NCBI GenBank assembly: GCA_019417325.1
Contig: DXVO01000020.1
Location: forward strand, 62,001 to 126,000
Reading direction: 5' to 3'
Source of the DNA: Parabacteroides sp.
GTDB taxonomy: Bacteria > Bacteroidota > Bacteroidia > Bacteroidales > Tannerellaceae
DNA: 64,000 bases
Shown here: positions 27,774-36,279 of the stretch, piece after piece
How the letters are laid out: each line of letters begins with the position of its first letter
Position numbering within the stretch: the first letter of the stretch is position 1
Made by a program: the position numbers and the translations under genes
The notes under the pieces: model-generated
Databases searched by the model: none
The model's input: the letters and a program-made list of their open reading frames with translations, nothing else
Told to the model about the DNA's origin: nothing

Positions 27774-29078
27774 ATGGCATCTAATATATTAAAATCATTA
27801 TTCTGGGGTACAGTCTTATTAGCAGGTTTAAGTGCTTGCGAAATGAGAGATGAGCTTAAAGGCAAATTCACAAATACGGAAGAAACCGGACGTCTGGTAT
27901 TAGATTTATCTCTACCTACTGATACTAAAGCAACAAACGATATACATACTTTTCCTGTTTCAATTGTAAACAAAGAAACGGGAGAAGAAATTAAATCTTA
28001 TCCTTCCTACGCAGAATTATTGGATGAAAATCCGATAGAACTACCCGTAGGTACCTACTTAATAGGAGCTCATACCTATGAAGAATTTAAATCTGTTATG
28101 TTCTCTCCTTATTATCTGGGGGAAAAAGAATGTATTATAGAAAATAACATTTCATCTGAAACAAATGTCGTTTGTAAAGTTCAGAACGTAAAATTTGCAC
28201 TGACATTAAATTCTGATTTTACAAGTACATTCAAGGATTACAATATAACAGTAACCGTAGGCTCTATCATCCAACCGTTAGCAGAAAGCGAAACGAAAGG
28301 AAATTTTGACCCTGTATATTTCAAAATTGCGGAAAATACGGAAAAGATTACGATGAAGGTACAAGCAACCACAAATGAAGGTGCCTCTATAGATTATGAT
28401 GTTGACTTAAACAAAAAGAATGCAGACTCCGGTTCTGGCGATAATAGTTTTTTTGAAGGAGGAGATGCGTTAAATGTCACATTAAGGCCTACGGACGATC
28501 CAAATCCGGACCAACCGGACCCGGAAGTTTCAGGTGTAGGTATAGCTGTTACTGTCGATCTTACATTCAATAATTCCAAAGAGACCATTACAATAGAAGT
28601 TAGTGGGGATGATATTACGCCGAATGAACCGGAAAATCCGAATAATCCGGGAGAAGGGGAAGATGATGGAGAATCTCCTACAATGACATGTGATTTCTTT
28701 GATAAACCTTTTACTGCCGGACAAGATGGAGATGTTTTAGACGTATTAATCAATGCACCTAAAGGCATTCAAGAACTGAAGTTGAAAATATCATCAACAA
28801 ATGAAGAGTTTATTGAAGGAATCATTACTCCAATGGGACTTGCAGATATTGACCTGGCTGCAATAGATCAAGATAGTGAATTATTTAATGGACTTGTCAA
28901 TGAGCTTGGTTTAATTCCTGCAGATGGTGTTTCAGGGAAGAAAGACCTGACATTTTCAATTGGAGGATTTATGAATGCATTAAGTGGATTCCCTGGAACA
29001 CATACATTCTCTATCGAAGTAGTAGATCCTGATAGAAAATCATCAGGTGTAAAAAACATCATCGTAAAAGCAGAATAA
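27774..29078 (+). CDS. DUF4493 lipoprotein with acidic linkers and an extra C-terminal domain, operon gene 2
   Basis: The 434-residue protein has lipobox LSAC (Cys22) followed by EMRDEL. The DUF4493 domain covers about residues 38-270. It is interrupted by a linker rich in Asp, Pro and Asn (DDPNPDQPDPEVSG near 240-253) and followed by a second such linker (NEPENPNNPGEGEDDGE near 284-300). The C-terminal domain, about residues 305-434, has LDVLINAPKGIQELKLKISS and a Ser/Gly-rich end; a similar domain with leucine-rich strands is found in the middle of the protein at 33364-35553. The linkers suggest a flexible stalk. It starts 30 bp after gene 1 and ends 4 bp before gene 3. Confidence 0.82.
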   Translation: MASNILKSLFWGTVLLAGLSACEMRDELKGKFTNTEETGRLVLDLSLPTDTKATNDIHTFPVSIVNKETGEEIKSYPSYAELLDENPIELPVGTYLIGAHTYEEFKSVMFSPYYLGEKECIIENNISSETNVVCKVQNVKFALTLNSDFTSTFKDYNITVTVGSIIQPLAESETKGNFDPVYFKIAENTEKITMKVQATTNEGASIDYDVDLNKKNADSGSGDNSFFEGGDALNVTLRPTDDPNPDQPDPEVSGVGIAVTVDLTFNNSKETITIEVSGDDITPNEPENPNNPGEGEDDGESPTMTCDFFDKPFTAGQDGDVLDVLINAPKGIQELKLKISSTNEEFIEGIITPMGLADIDLAAIDQDSELFNGLVNELGLIPADGVSGKKDLTFSIGGFMNALSGFPGTHTFSIEVVDPDRKSSGVKNIIVKAE

Positions 29079-29082
29079 CGAC

Positions 29083-30864
29083 ATGAAAAAATATAATTAC
29101 AATATCATCTTACTCTTTTCATTGCTCCTTTTCGCTTGTCAAAACAAGGAAGATTTTTCAATGGGTTATTTACGTTTAGATGTCACTGCATCAACTGCCG
29201 TAACAACAAAAGCGGAAGCTATATATAATCCCAAACAGATTGCTGTAAAGATTATTAATTCAGCAGGAACAACGGTACAAGAAACGGATGACTGGACCAG
29301 CTGGCAAGGAGAATCTTTCGAATTACCAACAGGGCAATATACCATTCAGGCATCCTCCAATGGCTTTGACGGACAAACAGCTGCATTTAATAAACCATAT
29401 TATGCAGGAAGTAAAGAAATAACAATTACAAAAGGTACGATTGTCTCAACAGAAGTAGTATGTACATTAGCTAACGTAAAAGTAAGCGTAGGATTCAGTG
29501 ATTCTTTCAAAGCTGCATTCCAAACAGCATCGGTACAAATTAAAAATGCATTGGAGGGGGCAACGCCTTTGTCATTCTTGATGTCGGATGATTTAAGTAA
29601 CAAATTTGCTTATTTTCCAGTTTCTCCACTGGCATGGGAAATCAGTGTTACCAATAAGAATAGCGTATCCAACAAAATGGGAGAAACCATTACAGATGTT
29701 GCAGCAAAAGATCATTTCAAGTTTTTCTTCACGATTGCATCTTCCAGTAATATTACAATCTCTGTAGATGAAACAATGAAAGAATATACTTATAATATAG
29801 GTATACCGACAGCACTACCTCCACTTGCTATTAAAGCAGAAACAGCAAATGCCTGGTCTAATTTTGCTTATCTTACAGGAAGTTTACGAACAGAAAGTAC
29901 AATAGAGCTATCCGGAGTAGTTTTTAAATACAAAAAAGCAAGCGTTGCTGAAGATGTATGGACTACATCTAATGTTACATTAGAAACTAATGACACCAAA
30001 CATATTGCAACGACAAAATTGACAGGACTGGAAGCGAATACTGAATATCAATATTTCTTATCTTATGAAGACAGTAAGATAAACGGAAATAGCGATACAT
30101 TAACATTTACAACAGAAGCTCAAACAGCGTTATATAATGGAGATTTTGAAATTTGGAATAAATACAATAATAAAATATGGTATGCAGGAGCAACCGATGA
30201 GGGACAAAACGCATTCTGGGATTCTGGGAATGTAGGAACTTCCAAAGCAAATAAAAATGCGACATTCCCTGATGAAACTACCATACATGGTACTGGCACT
30301 AAATCATGTAAATTAACTTCATTACATGCCAGTGTTCTTGGCATAGGTAAATTTGCCGCAGGGAATATCTACACTGGACATTTTGTTGAAACATTAGGAA
30401 TGTCAGGGGCAAAACTTCAGTTTGGTCAACCATTTACTTCGCGCCCTATACAGCTTCATGGTTGGTTCCAATATAGCCCTGGAAGTATCAATTATGTAGA
30501 TGGAGCGCCTACCGGTGTATCTGTTACAGAAGGGGATATTGACCAAAATGCTATATATGTAGCTTTATCAGATAAAGGCTCTCGCTATGATATTAATACA
30601 AAAGAACAAACATTTATTGACTTTAATAATGATCCAAATATTATTGCTTATGGAGAACTCCCGGCAGAAGATTGTGTAAGTACCAATGGGCAATGGAAAG
30701 AATTCCGTATCAACCTGAAATACCGTAGCCTTGAACGGAAACCTACGCACATTATTATAGTAGCCAGTGCAAGTAAATATGGCGATTATTTCACAGGAAG
30801 TACAAGTAGTGTAATGTATATCGATGACTTTGAATTAATCTATGATGGTGAACCTGAAAAATAA
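29083..30864 (+). CDS. DUF4493 + PCMD surface lipoprotein, operon gene 3
   Basis: The 593-residue protein has lipobox LFAC (Cys19) followed by QNKEDF. Domains in order: DUF4493 at about 25-245 (VAVKIINSAGTTVQ, then ELPTGQYTIQASS near 86-98), a fibronectin-III-like domain at about 250-345 (LTGLEANTEYQYFLSYEDS), and a PCMD domain at about 350-590. PCMD landmarks are NGDFEIWN near 350, NAFWDSGNVGTSKANKN, GIGKFAAGNIYTGHFV, and the closing VVASASKYGDYFTG-type block (here IVASASKYGDYFTG) with YIDDFELIYD. PCMD folds as a jelly-roll and is named putative carbohydrate-metabolism domain; ligand binding is not proven. A 19-bp hairpin follows the gene. Confidence 0.87.
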   Translation: MKKYNYNIILLFSLLLFACQNKEDFSMGYLRLDVTASTAVTTKAEAIYNPKQIAVKIINSAGTTVQETDDWTSWQGESFELPTGQYTIQASSNGFDGQTAAFNKPYYAGSKEITITKGTIVSTEVVCTLANVKVSVGFSDSFKAAFQTASVQIKNALEGATPLSFLMSDDLSNKFAYFPVSPLAWEISVTNKNSVSNKMGETITDVAAKDHFKFFFTIASSSNITISVDETMKEYTYNIGIPTALPPLAIKAETANAWSNFAYLTGSLRTESTIELSGVVFKYKKASVAEDVWTTSNVTLETNDTKHIATTKLTGLEANTEYQYFLSYEDSKINGNSDTLTFTTEAQTALYNGDFEIWNKYNNKIWYAGATDEGQNAFWDSGNVGTSKANKNATFPDETTIHGTGTKSCKLTSLHASVLGIGKFAAGNIYTGHFVETLGMSGAKLQFGQPFTSRPIQLHGWFQYSPGSINYVDGAPTGVSVTEGDIDQNAIYVALSDKGSRYDINTKEQTFIDFNNDPNIIAYGELPAEDCVSTNGQWKEFRINLKYRSLERKPTHIIIVASASKYGDYFTGSTSSVMYIDDFELIYDGEPEK

Positions 30865-30880
30865 CTCAAGCTTATACAAC

Positions 30881-30920
30881 ATAATACTCTCTAAGGCAAA
30901 ATTGCCTTAGAGAGTATTAT
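30881..30920 (+). terminator. Perfect 19-bp hairpin inside the lipoprotein operon
   Basis: The arm 30881-30899 (starts ATAATACTCTC) is the exact reverse complement of 30902-30920, with AA between. It lies in the 71-bp gap between genes 3 and 4 and ends 15 nt before the next ATG. There is no T-tract after it, so partial termination, attenuation or a 3'-end/processing barrier are all possible. Confidence 0.7.
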
Positions 30921-30935
30921 CATATAAATATTTAT

Positions 30936-31664
30936 ATGCGAAAAAATAACTTCATAATCTTTTTTCTTTTTGTATTCACCTGTTACATCATGGCGGTGAA
31001 ACCTATCGACAGAGGCATACACACTTCTACTTTCATACCTAAAGGTCAATGGATGGCAGGAGGAACAATATCCTATTCTGAGCATGATGAAAATAATCTG
31101 AATTTTCTTATACTGAAAGATGTTACCGGCAAAGGTTACAATTTTAAGGTAAGCCCTTATTTCGGATACTTTTTCCGGGACAATATTGCAGCAGGAATGC
31201 GCTTTGCTTATGCCCGGAACTACATGGATTTAGGAAATTTCGAATTGAACTTGGGAGGCATTGATATCAGTTTAAAAGATTTATATTATCTGGAACATAA
31301 TTATTCGGTATCAGGTTTTTTACGCACCTATATTCCTATCGGTGGTAGTAAAATGTTCGGGTTATTCAATGAGGCACGCCTCACTTATGGATATGGAACC
31401 GGAAAAAACTCTACCGGCTCCGGAACCGAATACGATGGTACATTCCAGCAAGTACAAAATTTACAAATCGGTTTTGCGCCCGGCTTGACAGCCTTTATTA
31501 CCAATTGGTCTGCTGTAGAAGTTTCTGTGGGAGTAATGGGTTTCAACTTTAAATGGATAGACCAGACAACTAACCAGGTAGAACAAGGTTCCATGCGAAC
31601 CAGTTCAGGCAATTTTAAAATTGACCTGTTTTCTATTAACATAGGTATGACTTTCTATTTATAA
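30936..31664 (+). CDS. Outer-membrane beta-barrel protein, operon gene 4
   Basis: The 242-residue protein has a signal peptide (hydrophobic 5-18) and no lipobox at the expected place (C16 precedes a YIMA stretch). The rest is a series of amphipathic strands with aromatic girdles and Gly-rich turns: WMAGGTISYSEHD, YNFKVSPYFGYFFRDNIAAGMRFAYAR, LRTYIPIGG, FGLFNEARLTYGYGTG, and it ends with FSINIGMTFYL, a typical C-terminal barrel signal (terminal L instead of F). Length suits an 8-strand barrel of the OmpW/OmpA-like kind. It is the only predicted integral outer-membrane protein of the operon and could anchor or export the lipoproteins (inference). Confidence 0.78.
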   Translation: MRKNNFIIFFLFVFTCYIMAVKPIDRGIHTSTFIPKGQWMAGGTISYSEHDENNLNFLILKDVTGKGYNFKVSPYFGYFFRDNIAAGMRFAYARNYMDLGNFELNLGGIDISLKDLYYLEHNYSVSGFLRTYIPIGGSKMFGLFNEARLTYGYGTGKNSTGSGTEYDGTFQQVQNLQIGFAPGLTAFITNWSAVEVSVGVMGFNFKWIDQTTNQVEQGSMRTSSGNFKIDLFSINIGMTFYL

Positions 31665-31680
31665 CGATGGCATAAGATAT

Positions 31681-33351
31681 ATGAGAAGAACTAAATCATT
31701 CCATTTTCCATTCATTCTTTTATGTAGTCTGATAGGTTTATCAGCTTGTATAGAAAACGATATCCCATACCTTTATGTTCCCGGGGATATTCTGTCTATT
31801 GAAGTAGAAGGACAGCGTGGAGACCTGGAAGGGCAAAATACAACAGCATCAATAGACAAAAATAAACGGACTATATCATTATTTGTAAGCGATTCTGTAG
31901 ATATAACAGAACTAAAAATAACAAAACTGACCATATCACCGGAAGCAATTTTACAGATGGATTCTTCCGTTTGTGTAAATTATAGAAAGTTTCCTACTAT
32001 CGGATTCGAATCTTTAAAAGAGATACCTGTATCTTCAAATACTCGGGTCAATTTTACTAAACCTGTAAAGGCCTTATTAAAAACTTATCAGGATTATGTA
32101 TGGACAATATCTGTTAAACAAATCATCGAAAGGACTATAGATGTAGAAGATATGACTGACTACCTGATTGATGAAGAGAATCATCAAGTAATCATTTATA
32201 TGCCAAAGGAATACCCGCTGAATCAATTGTCTATTAATACAATGGATTTAGGAGGGGCCTATGGAAACATAATACCTGATCCTTTGGAAATTACTGATTT
32301 ATCCTCGCCTAAGACATTTACAGTATATCAACATGGACGTACGGATAATGGGGTCATATGGACAGTACGTGCTTTTTACAAAAATAGCTCAGAGATAACC
32401 AGCAATATTTTTGCAATGGCAAGTAAAGCGATGATTAGCGGAACGGCTCCCAGCGGAAAAACTCTCACTATAGAATATAAAACTCAAAAAGCTTCTAAAT
32501 GGACACAGGTTCAATCTTCAGATATCTCAATAAAGGGAACAACTTACAATGCCACAATATCAAAATTAAAGCCCGGAACCAATTATGTATACCGGACTAC
32601 TGCTGGTGATATTGTTAGTACAGAACAGACCTTTTCTACCGCAGCAGCTTTGCAATTAGAGAATGGTAGTTTTGACAGTTGGCATCAAGATGGGAAAACA
32701 TGGAATCCCTGGGCTTCGGAAAGCAGCTCTTTTTGGGACACCGGAAATAAGGGAACTCAATTAGGGAGTACAAATGTATCTATTCCCGTAACAGAAGGAA
32801 GCGGGAAGGCAGCCCAATTACAATCAACCACGGTAGTAGGCATATTTGCCGCCGGAAATATTTTTACAGGAGATTTCCTTGGTTTAGATGGAATGAATGG
32901 TATACTTGGATTTGGACGTGAGTTTAATTCATTTCCTACAAAATTCAATTTCAAATATAAATATACCTCCAAAATAATTGATAAAGTAGGAGATAATGAT
33001 GTTTCATTTTTGTCTGGAAGAGCAGACTCCTGCCATATCTATATAGCTCTCCTTGATGGAGAGTTACAGCAATATGAAAAATATCAAGCACCGGTTATTA
33101 TTCGGACAAATCCTAAAAACAGACAGTTATTCGATAAAAATAGCAAAAATATAATAGCCTATGCAGAGTTTATCAGCAGTACATCTACAAATAGCTACGA
33201 ACAAAAAGAATTGGAACTCGACTATCGTTCTACAAACCGTACTCCAAAATATATTGTAGTCGTGGCTAGTGCCAGCAAATATGGCGATTACTTTACAGGG
33301 GGTAAAGGTAGTACCCTATGGGTAGATGATTTCAATTTAATATATGACTAA
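31681..33351 (+). CDS. PCMD surface lipoprotein without DUF4493, operon gene 5
   Basis: The 556-residue protein has lipobox LSAC (Cys23) followed by IENDIP. In place of DUF4493, residues 35-235 form two similar beta domains (LSIEVEGQRGDLEGQNTTASIDKNKRT begins the first; VWTISVKQIIERTIDVED and VIWTVRAFYKN end the two repeats), the usual front part of PCMD proteins. A fibronectin-III-like domain (ISKLKPGTNYVYRTTAGD) occupies about 245-318, and PCMD about 322-556, with NGSFDSWHQDGKTWNPWASES, IFAAGNIFTGDFLGLDGMNG, VVVASASKYGDYFTG and LWVDDFNLIYD. The PCMD part is clearly paralogous to that of gene 3. It starts 16 bp after the barrel gene. Confidence 0.85.
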   Translation: MRRTKSFHFPFILLCSLIGLSACIENDIPYLYVPGDILSIEVEGQRGDLEGQNTTASIDKNKRTISLFVSDSVDITELKITKLTISPEAILQMDSSVCVNYRKFPTIGFESLKEIPVSSNTRVNFTKPVKALLKTYQDYVWTISVKQIIERTIDVEDMTDYLIDEENHQVIIYMPKEYPLNQLSINTMDLGGAYGNIIPDPLEITDLSSPKTFTVYQHGRTDNGVIWTVRAFYKNSSEITSNIFAMASKAMISGTAPSGKTLTIEYKTQKASKWTQVQSSDISIKGTTYNATISKLKPGTNYVYRTTAGDIVSTEQTFSTAAALQLENGSFDSWHQDGKTWNPWASESSSFWDTGNKGTQLGSTNVSIPVTEGSGKAAQLQSTTVVGIFAAGNIFTGDFLGLDGMNGILGFGREFNSFPTKFNFKYKYTSKIIDKVGDNDVSFLSGRADSCHIYIALLDGELQQYEKYQAPVIIRTNPKNRQLFDKNSKNIIAYAEFISSTSTNSYEQKELELDYRSTNRTPKYIVVVASASKYGDYFTGGKGSTLWVDDFNLIYD

Positions 33352-33363
33352 TAAAAATAGACG

Positions 33364-35553
33364 ATGAAAATAACCAGTTACTTTTTAGGATTATTGATTT
33401 GCATGCTGGTATTCAACGGATGCCAGGAAGAGCAGTTGTATTCCGAGAAAGGCAGTTTCACCGTAATGCTGGAAGATGATCTGACTGATATAATTACTAC
33501 TAAAAGTACCCCTACTGAATTAGGGAAACCACTTACCAGCCTGTTCCAGTTGGAAATACGGAATATCAACACAGAAGAGATTGCTTACAATGGTTTATGT
33601 GACAAAACGTATTACGAAGTAAATACCGGTACATACGATTTAACGGCCACATATGGTTCAAATGAAAAATTAGCATTTGATGCTCCTTATTACAAAGGCG
33701 AATTAAAAAGTCAGAAAGTTGAAGCCTCCGGGAAAAGCGTTACAATTCCTTGCTCCATAGTAAATAGTTTGGTTTCCGTGAAATATACCAACGAGAATGT
33801 GTTTAACACGTTATTTTCTTCTTATGGTATTACTGTTACCTGCAATGACAAATCATTAGTCTGGTCATCTGAAAAAGCCCAACAAAGCGTTTATTTTAAA
33901 GCTGGGAGTTCAGTGTCTTTTGTTTTTAAAGGAATCTTAAAAGAGGGAAATAAAGAAGTGAGTTTTCCTATTACCGAAGGATTACCTAAAACATTTGCCG
34001 CCAAAGATCACTATATCTTAAAACTGACTTATCAGGCAGGACAATCCAGCCTATCTATCACAACTGAATATAAATCGTCTTCTATTAACGAAACTGTTCC
34101 GCAAAGTTGGTTGCCTGCTCCGCAACTGGAATCAACAGATTTCTCCAGTACAAAAGTTTTAAGTTCTGTCGAAACGGAAAAGAAAAGTGCTATCATTCAA
34201 ATGAAAATAGCTCGCCCCTTACAAGATATGCAGATAGAATTTGATTTTCAGGATACTCAATTTACAAGTTTAAATAAAACATATCTCTTATCTGAATTAT
34301 CAAATGACGAAGCAACAGCACTGGAAAATGCAGGTATTATTTTACCTAAAATAGGAGACTCTGCGCCTGTTATAAACCTAACGGAACTGACAGAAAAACT
34401 ACAGACGATTAATGGTGGGACAACTACTGTCAACAATGTTTATATCAAAGCAAAAGCCAATGATAGATGGAGTCACGACGAAGCTTCACGAGGGGATCAT
34501 TATAATATCAATATACAGCGCCCTACTTTCACTGTCTCCGTACAAGAAGGTAATGTCTGGAGTAAAGAGTTTACGATTGATGAGGCTGAAATATCTACAG
34601 GTAATGTAGAAACAATAAAAAGTAAATTAAAATATCAATATAGCGAAAACGGAACAATATGGTTCGATTGTAATAATGCCCTTAAGCATCAATTTGACAC
34701 ACATCCAGAAAATAAGAATTACAAAATACGGGCAATATACAGGGATATAGCAGCCGACAACGAAGCCATTATCTCTCTTGAATCACCTGCCCAAATAGAA
34801 AATGGAAATATGGAGAGTTGGAGTGCCGAGGAACGAGGTTACTATTTTAAAGCAGCAGGAGGATCTTCTTCCCCTAAACTCAGAACTTATTACCCTTGGA
34901 GCAAAACATCCTTTTGGAATACAAATAACGACTATACAACGAGATATAGAGATGCAAAAAATGCAGCTTTTTCTACAGTATACCGATATAATTCTTTTCC
35001 TGCTGTATCCTATACAAAAGATGCACACGATGGAACATGGGCTGCAGAATTAAGAAATACAGCTGCAGGCCAAAATAACGCAGTCTCCACATTTTATGAT
35101 TACAATAAAGTTCCAGGTGAATTATATATCGGAGAGATGAGCATTAGTGGCAATAGCTATACAATTACTCAGGGCCGAGCATTCTCTGTTCGCCCTTCAT
35201 CTATAAGATTTTGGTACAAATATACCCCATATAATACTGACTCTTGGAAAGTATATGTAGCGTTGTATGACGAACAAAAAAATTTAATTATCGAAAGTAG
35301 TTATACAAATTCAGAAGAACAAGATATTTATACCGCAATAACAATCCCCTTAAATTATGAAGCAAATAAATACTATAAACCATGTAAGTATATCTATATT
35401 TATTTTGCATCTTCTATCTATAAAGGAGAAGAACTGCCATTTAAATCTTCAATGAATGTAACAACATGGTACAACGATTCTCAAAGAACAGATGAGACTC
35501 CTTCTGGTAGTGTGTTTAAAATTGACGATATCTCATTAATATTCGATAAGTAA
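33364..35553 (+). CDS. Four-domain DUF4493/PCMD surface lipoprotein, operon gene 6
   Basis: At 729 residues this is the largest protein of the operon. Lipobox VFNGC (Cys20) is followed by QEEQLY. DUF4493 spans about 25-245 (LFQLEIRNINTEEIAYNG, VNTGTYDLTATYG, FDAPYYKGELKS). A second domain at about 250-375 matches in type the C-terminal domain of gene 2 (IIQMKIARPLQDMQIEFDFQ). A fibronectin-like stretch follows at about 390-460, then a PCMD-like domain from NGNMESWSAEERGYYF near 480 to FKIDDISLIFDK at the end. The KYGDYFTG block of the sister proteins is replaced by SSIYKGEELPF, so the PCMD domain has diverged. It may be the tip or main ligand-binding component (inference). Confidence 0.83.
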   Translation: MKITSYFLGLLICMLVFNGCQEEQLYSEKGSFTVMLEDDLTDIITTKSTPTELGKPLTSLFQLEIRNINTEEIAYNGLCDKTYYEVNTGTYDLTATYGSNEKLAFDAPYYKGELKSQKVEASGKSVTIPCSIVNSLVSVKYTNENVFNTLFSSYGITVTCNDKSLVWSSEKAQQSVYFKAGSSVSFVFKGILKEGNKEVSFPITEGLPKTFAAKDHYILKLTYQAGQSSLSITTEYKSSSINETVPQSWLPAPQLESTDFSSTKVLSSVETEKKSAIIQMKIARPLQDMQIEFDFQDTQFTSLNKTYLLSELSNDEATALENAGIILPKIGDSAPVINLTELTEKLQTINGGTTTVNNVYIKAKANDRWSHDEASRGDHYNINIQRPTFTVSVQEGNVWSKEFTIDEAEISTGNVETIKSKLKYQYSENGTIWFDCNNALKHQFDTHPENKNYKIRAIYRDIAADNEAIISLESPAQIENGNMESWSAEERGYYFKAAGGSSSPKLRTYYPWSKTSFWNTNNDYTTRYRDAKNAAFSTVYRYNSFPAVSYTKDAHDGTWAAELRNTAAGQNNAVSTFYDYNKVPGELYIGEMSISGNSYTITQGRAFSVRPSSIRFWYKYTPYNTDSWKVYVALYDEQKNLIIESSYTNSEEQDIYTAITIPLNYEANKYYKPCKYIYIYFASSIYKGEELPFKSSMNVTTWYNDSQRTDETPSGSVFKIDDISLIFDK

Positions 35554-35554
35554 C

Positions 35555-36226
35555 ATGAAACTTATACATTACATAATAAATATCTGCATTGGCTTCTCAT
35601 TTTTCTTTGTCTCTTGTACAGCCGAAGAAGAACTTCCATCCCAAGAACTCGGATATGTCTATCTTTCTGGAATTGAATTAACAAATGAAGGAGAATTGTT
35701 ACCCGCAACTAAAGCGGTAGACGAAAAGTTACAAATCGAGATCTGGAAAAACGGAGAAATTGTCCCTGGGCAATCTTTTCTCCCAGGAAAAGTTCCCGAA
35801 GTACTTACATTATCTCCAGGAGCTTATATCCTTAAAGCTTTTACTCCTGAATATGAAACAGAAGCTGATAGTGGCAAAAAAGGTAGTGCTGCTTATAACA
35901 AGGAATACGAATTTTCCCTCGTTTCCGGAGATAATTTAAGAATCAATCTAAAAGCACCTATGGTTAATATTGGTGTCGGCTTCAATTTATCTTCTGATTT
36001 CTCTACGGCCTTTACCAATTATACCATAACTGTTATATCAGGCTTACGTTCTTATACCATTTCACCAAATAACAAAAGTGATATTTGCTATTTTAATATG
36101 CCTGCAAGTGGTAAATTAAATTATACGATCGCAGCGACAAACGTTAGCGGAGACCCTTTTTTCACACAAAAAGAGTTATCTGTTGTAAATGGAACGATCT
36201 ATACGATAAATATTGATATCAAATAA
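35555..36226 (+). CDS. Short DUF4493 lipoprotein, operon gene 7
   Basis: The 223-residue protein has lipobox FVSC (Cys21) followed by TAEEELP. A single DUF4493 domain fills the rest: YVYLSGIELTNEGELLPATKA, TLSPGAYILKAFTPEYETEAD near 86-106, YEFSLVSGDNLRINLKAPMVNIGVGF near 117-142 and ITVISGLRSY near 160. It starts 1 bp after the stop codon of gene 6, so translation is probably coupled. In size and architecture it resembles gene 1; the two could be structural subunits on either side of the larger multi-domain proteins, but this is only inference. Confidence 0.82.
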   Translation: MKLIHYIINICIGFSFFFVSCTAEEELPSQELGYVYLSGIELTNEGELLPATKAVDEKLQIEIWKNGEIVPGQSFLPGKVPEVLTLSPGAYILKAFTPEYETEADSGKKGSAAYNKEYEFSLVSGDNLRINLKAPMVNIGVGFNLSSDFSTAFTNYTITVISGLRSYTISPNNKSDICYFNMPASGKLNYTIAATNVSGDPFFTQKELSVVNGTIYTINIDIK

Positions 36227-36248
36227 AAAGTGAATCAGATATTTTACC

Positions 36249-36256
36249 TAAGTTTG
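36249..36256 (+). promoter_or_regulatory. -7 box of the AraC-family gene
   Basis: TAAGTTTG matches TAnnTTTG and lies 23 nt before the ATG at 36280, in the 53-bp gap after gene 7. The regulator may thus be made both from the operon transcript and from its own promoter. Confidence 0.5.
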
Positions 36257-36279
36257 CAGTATAACAAACAAGATAAAAT

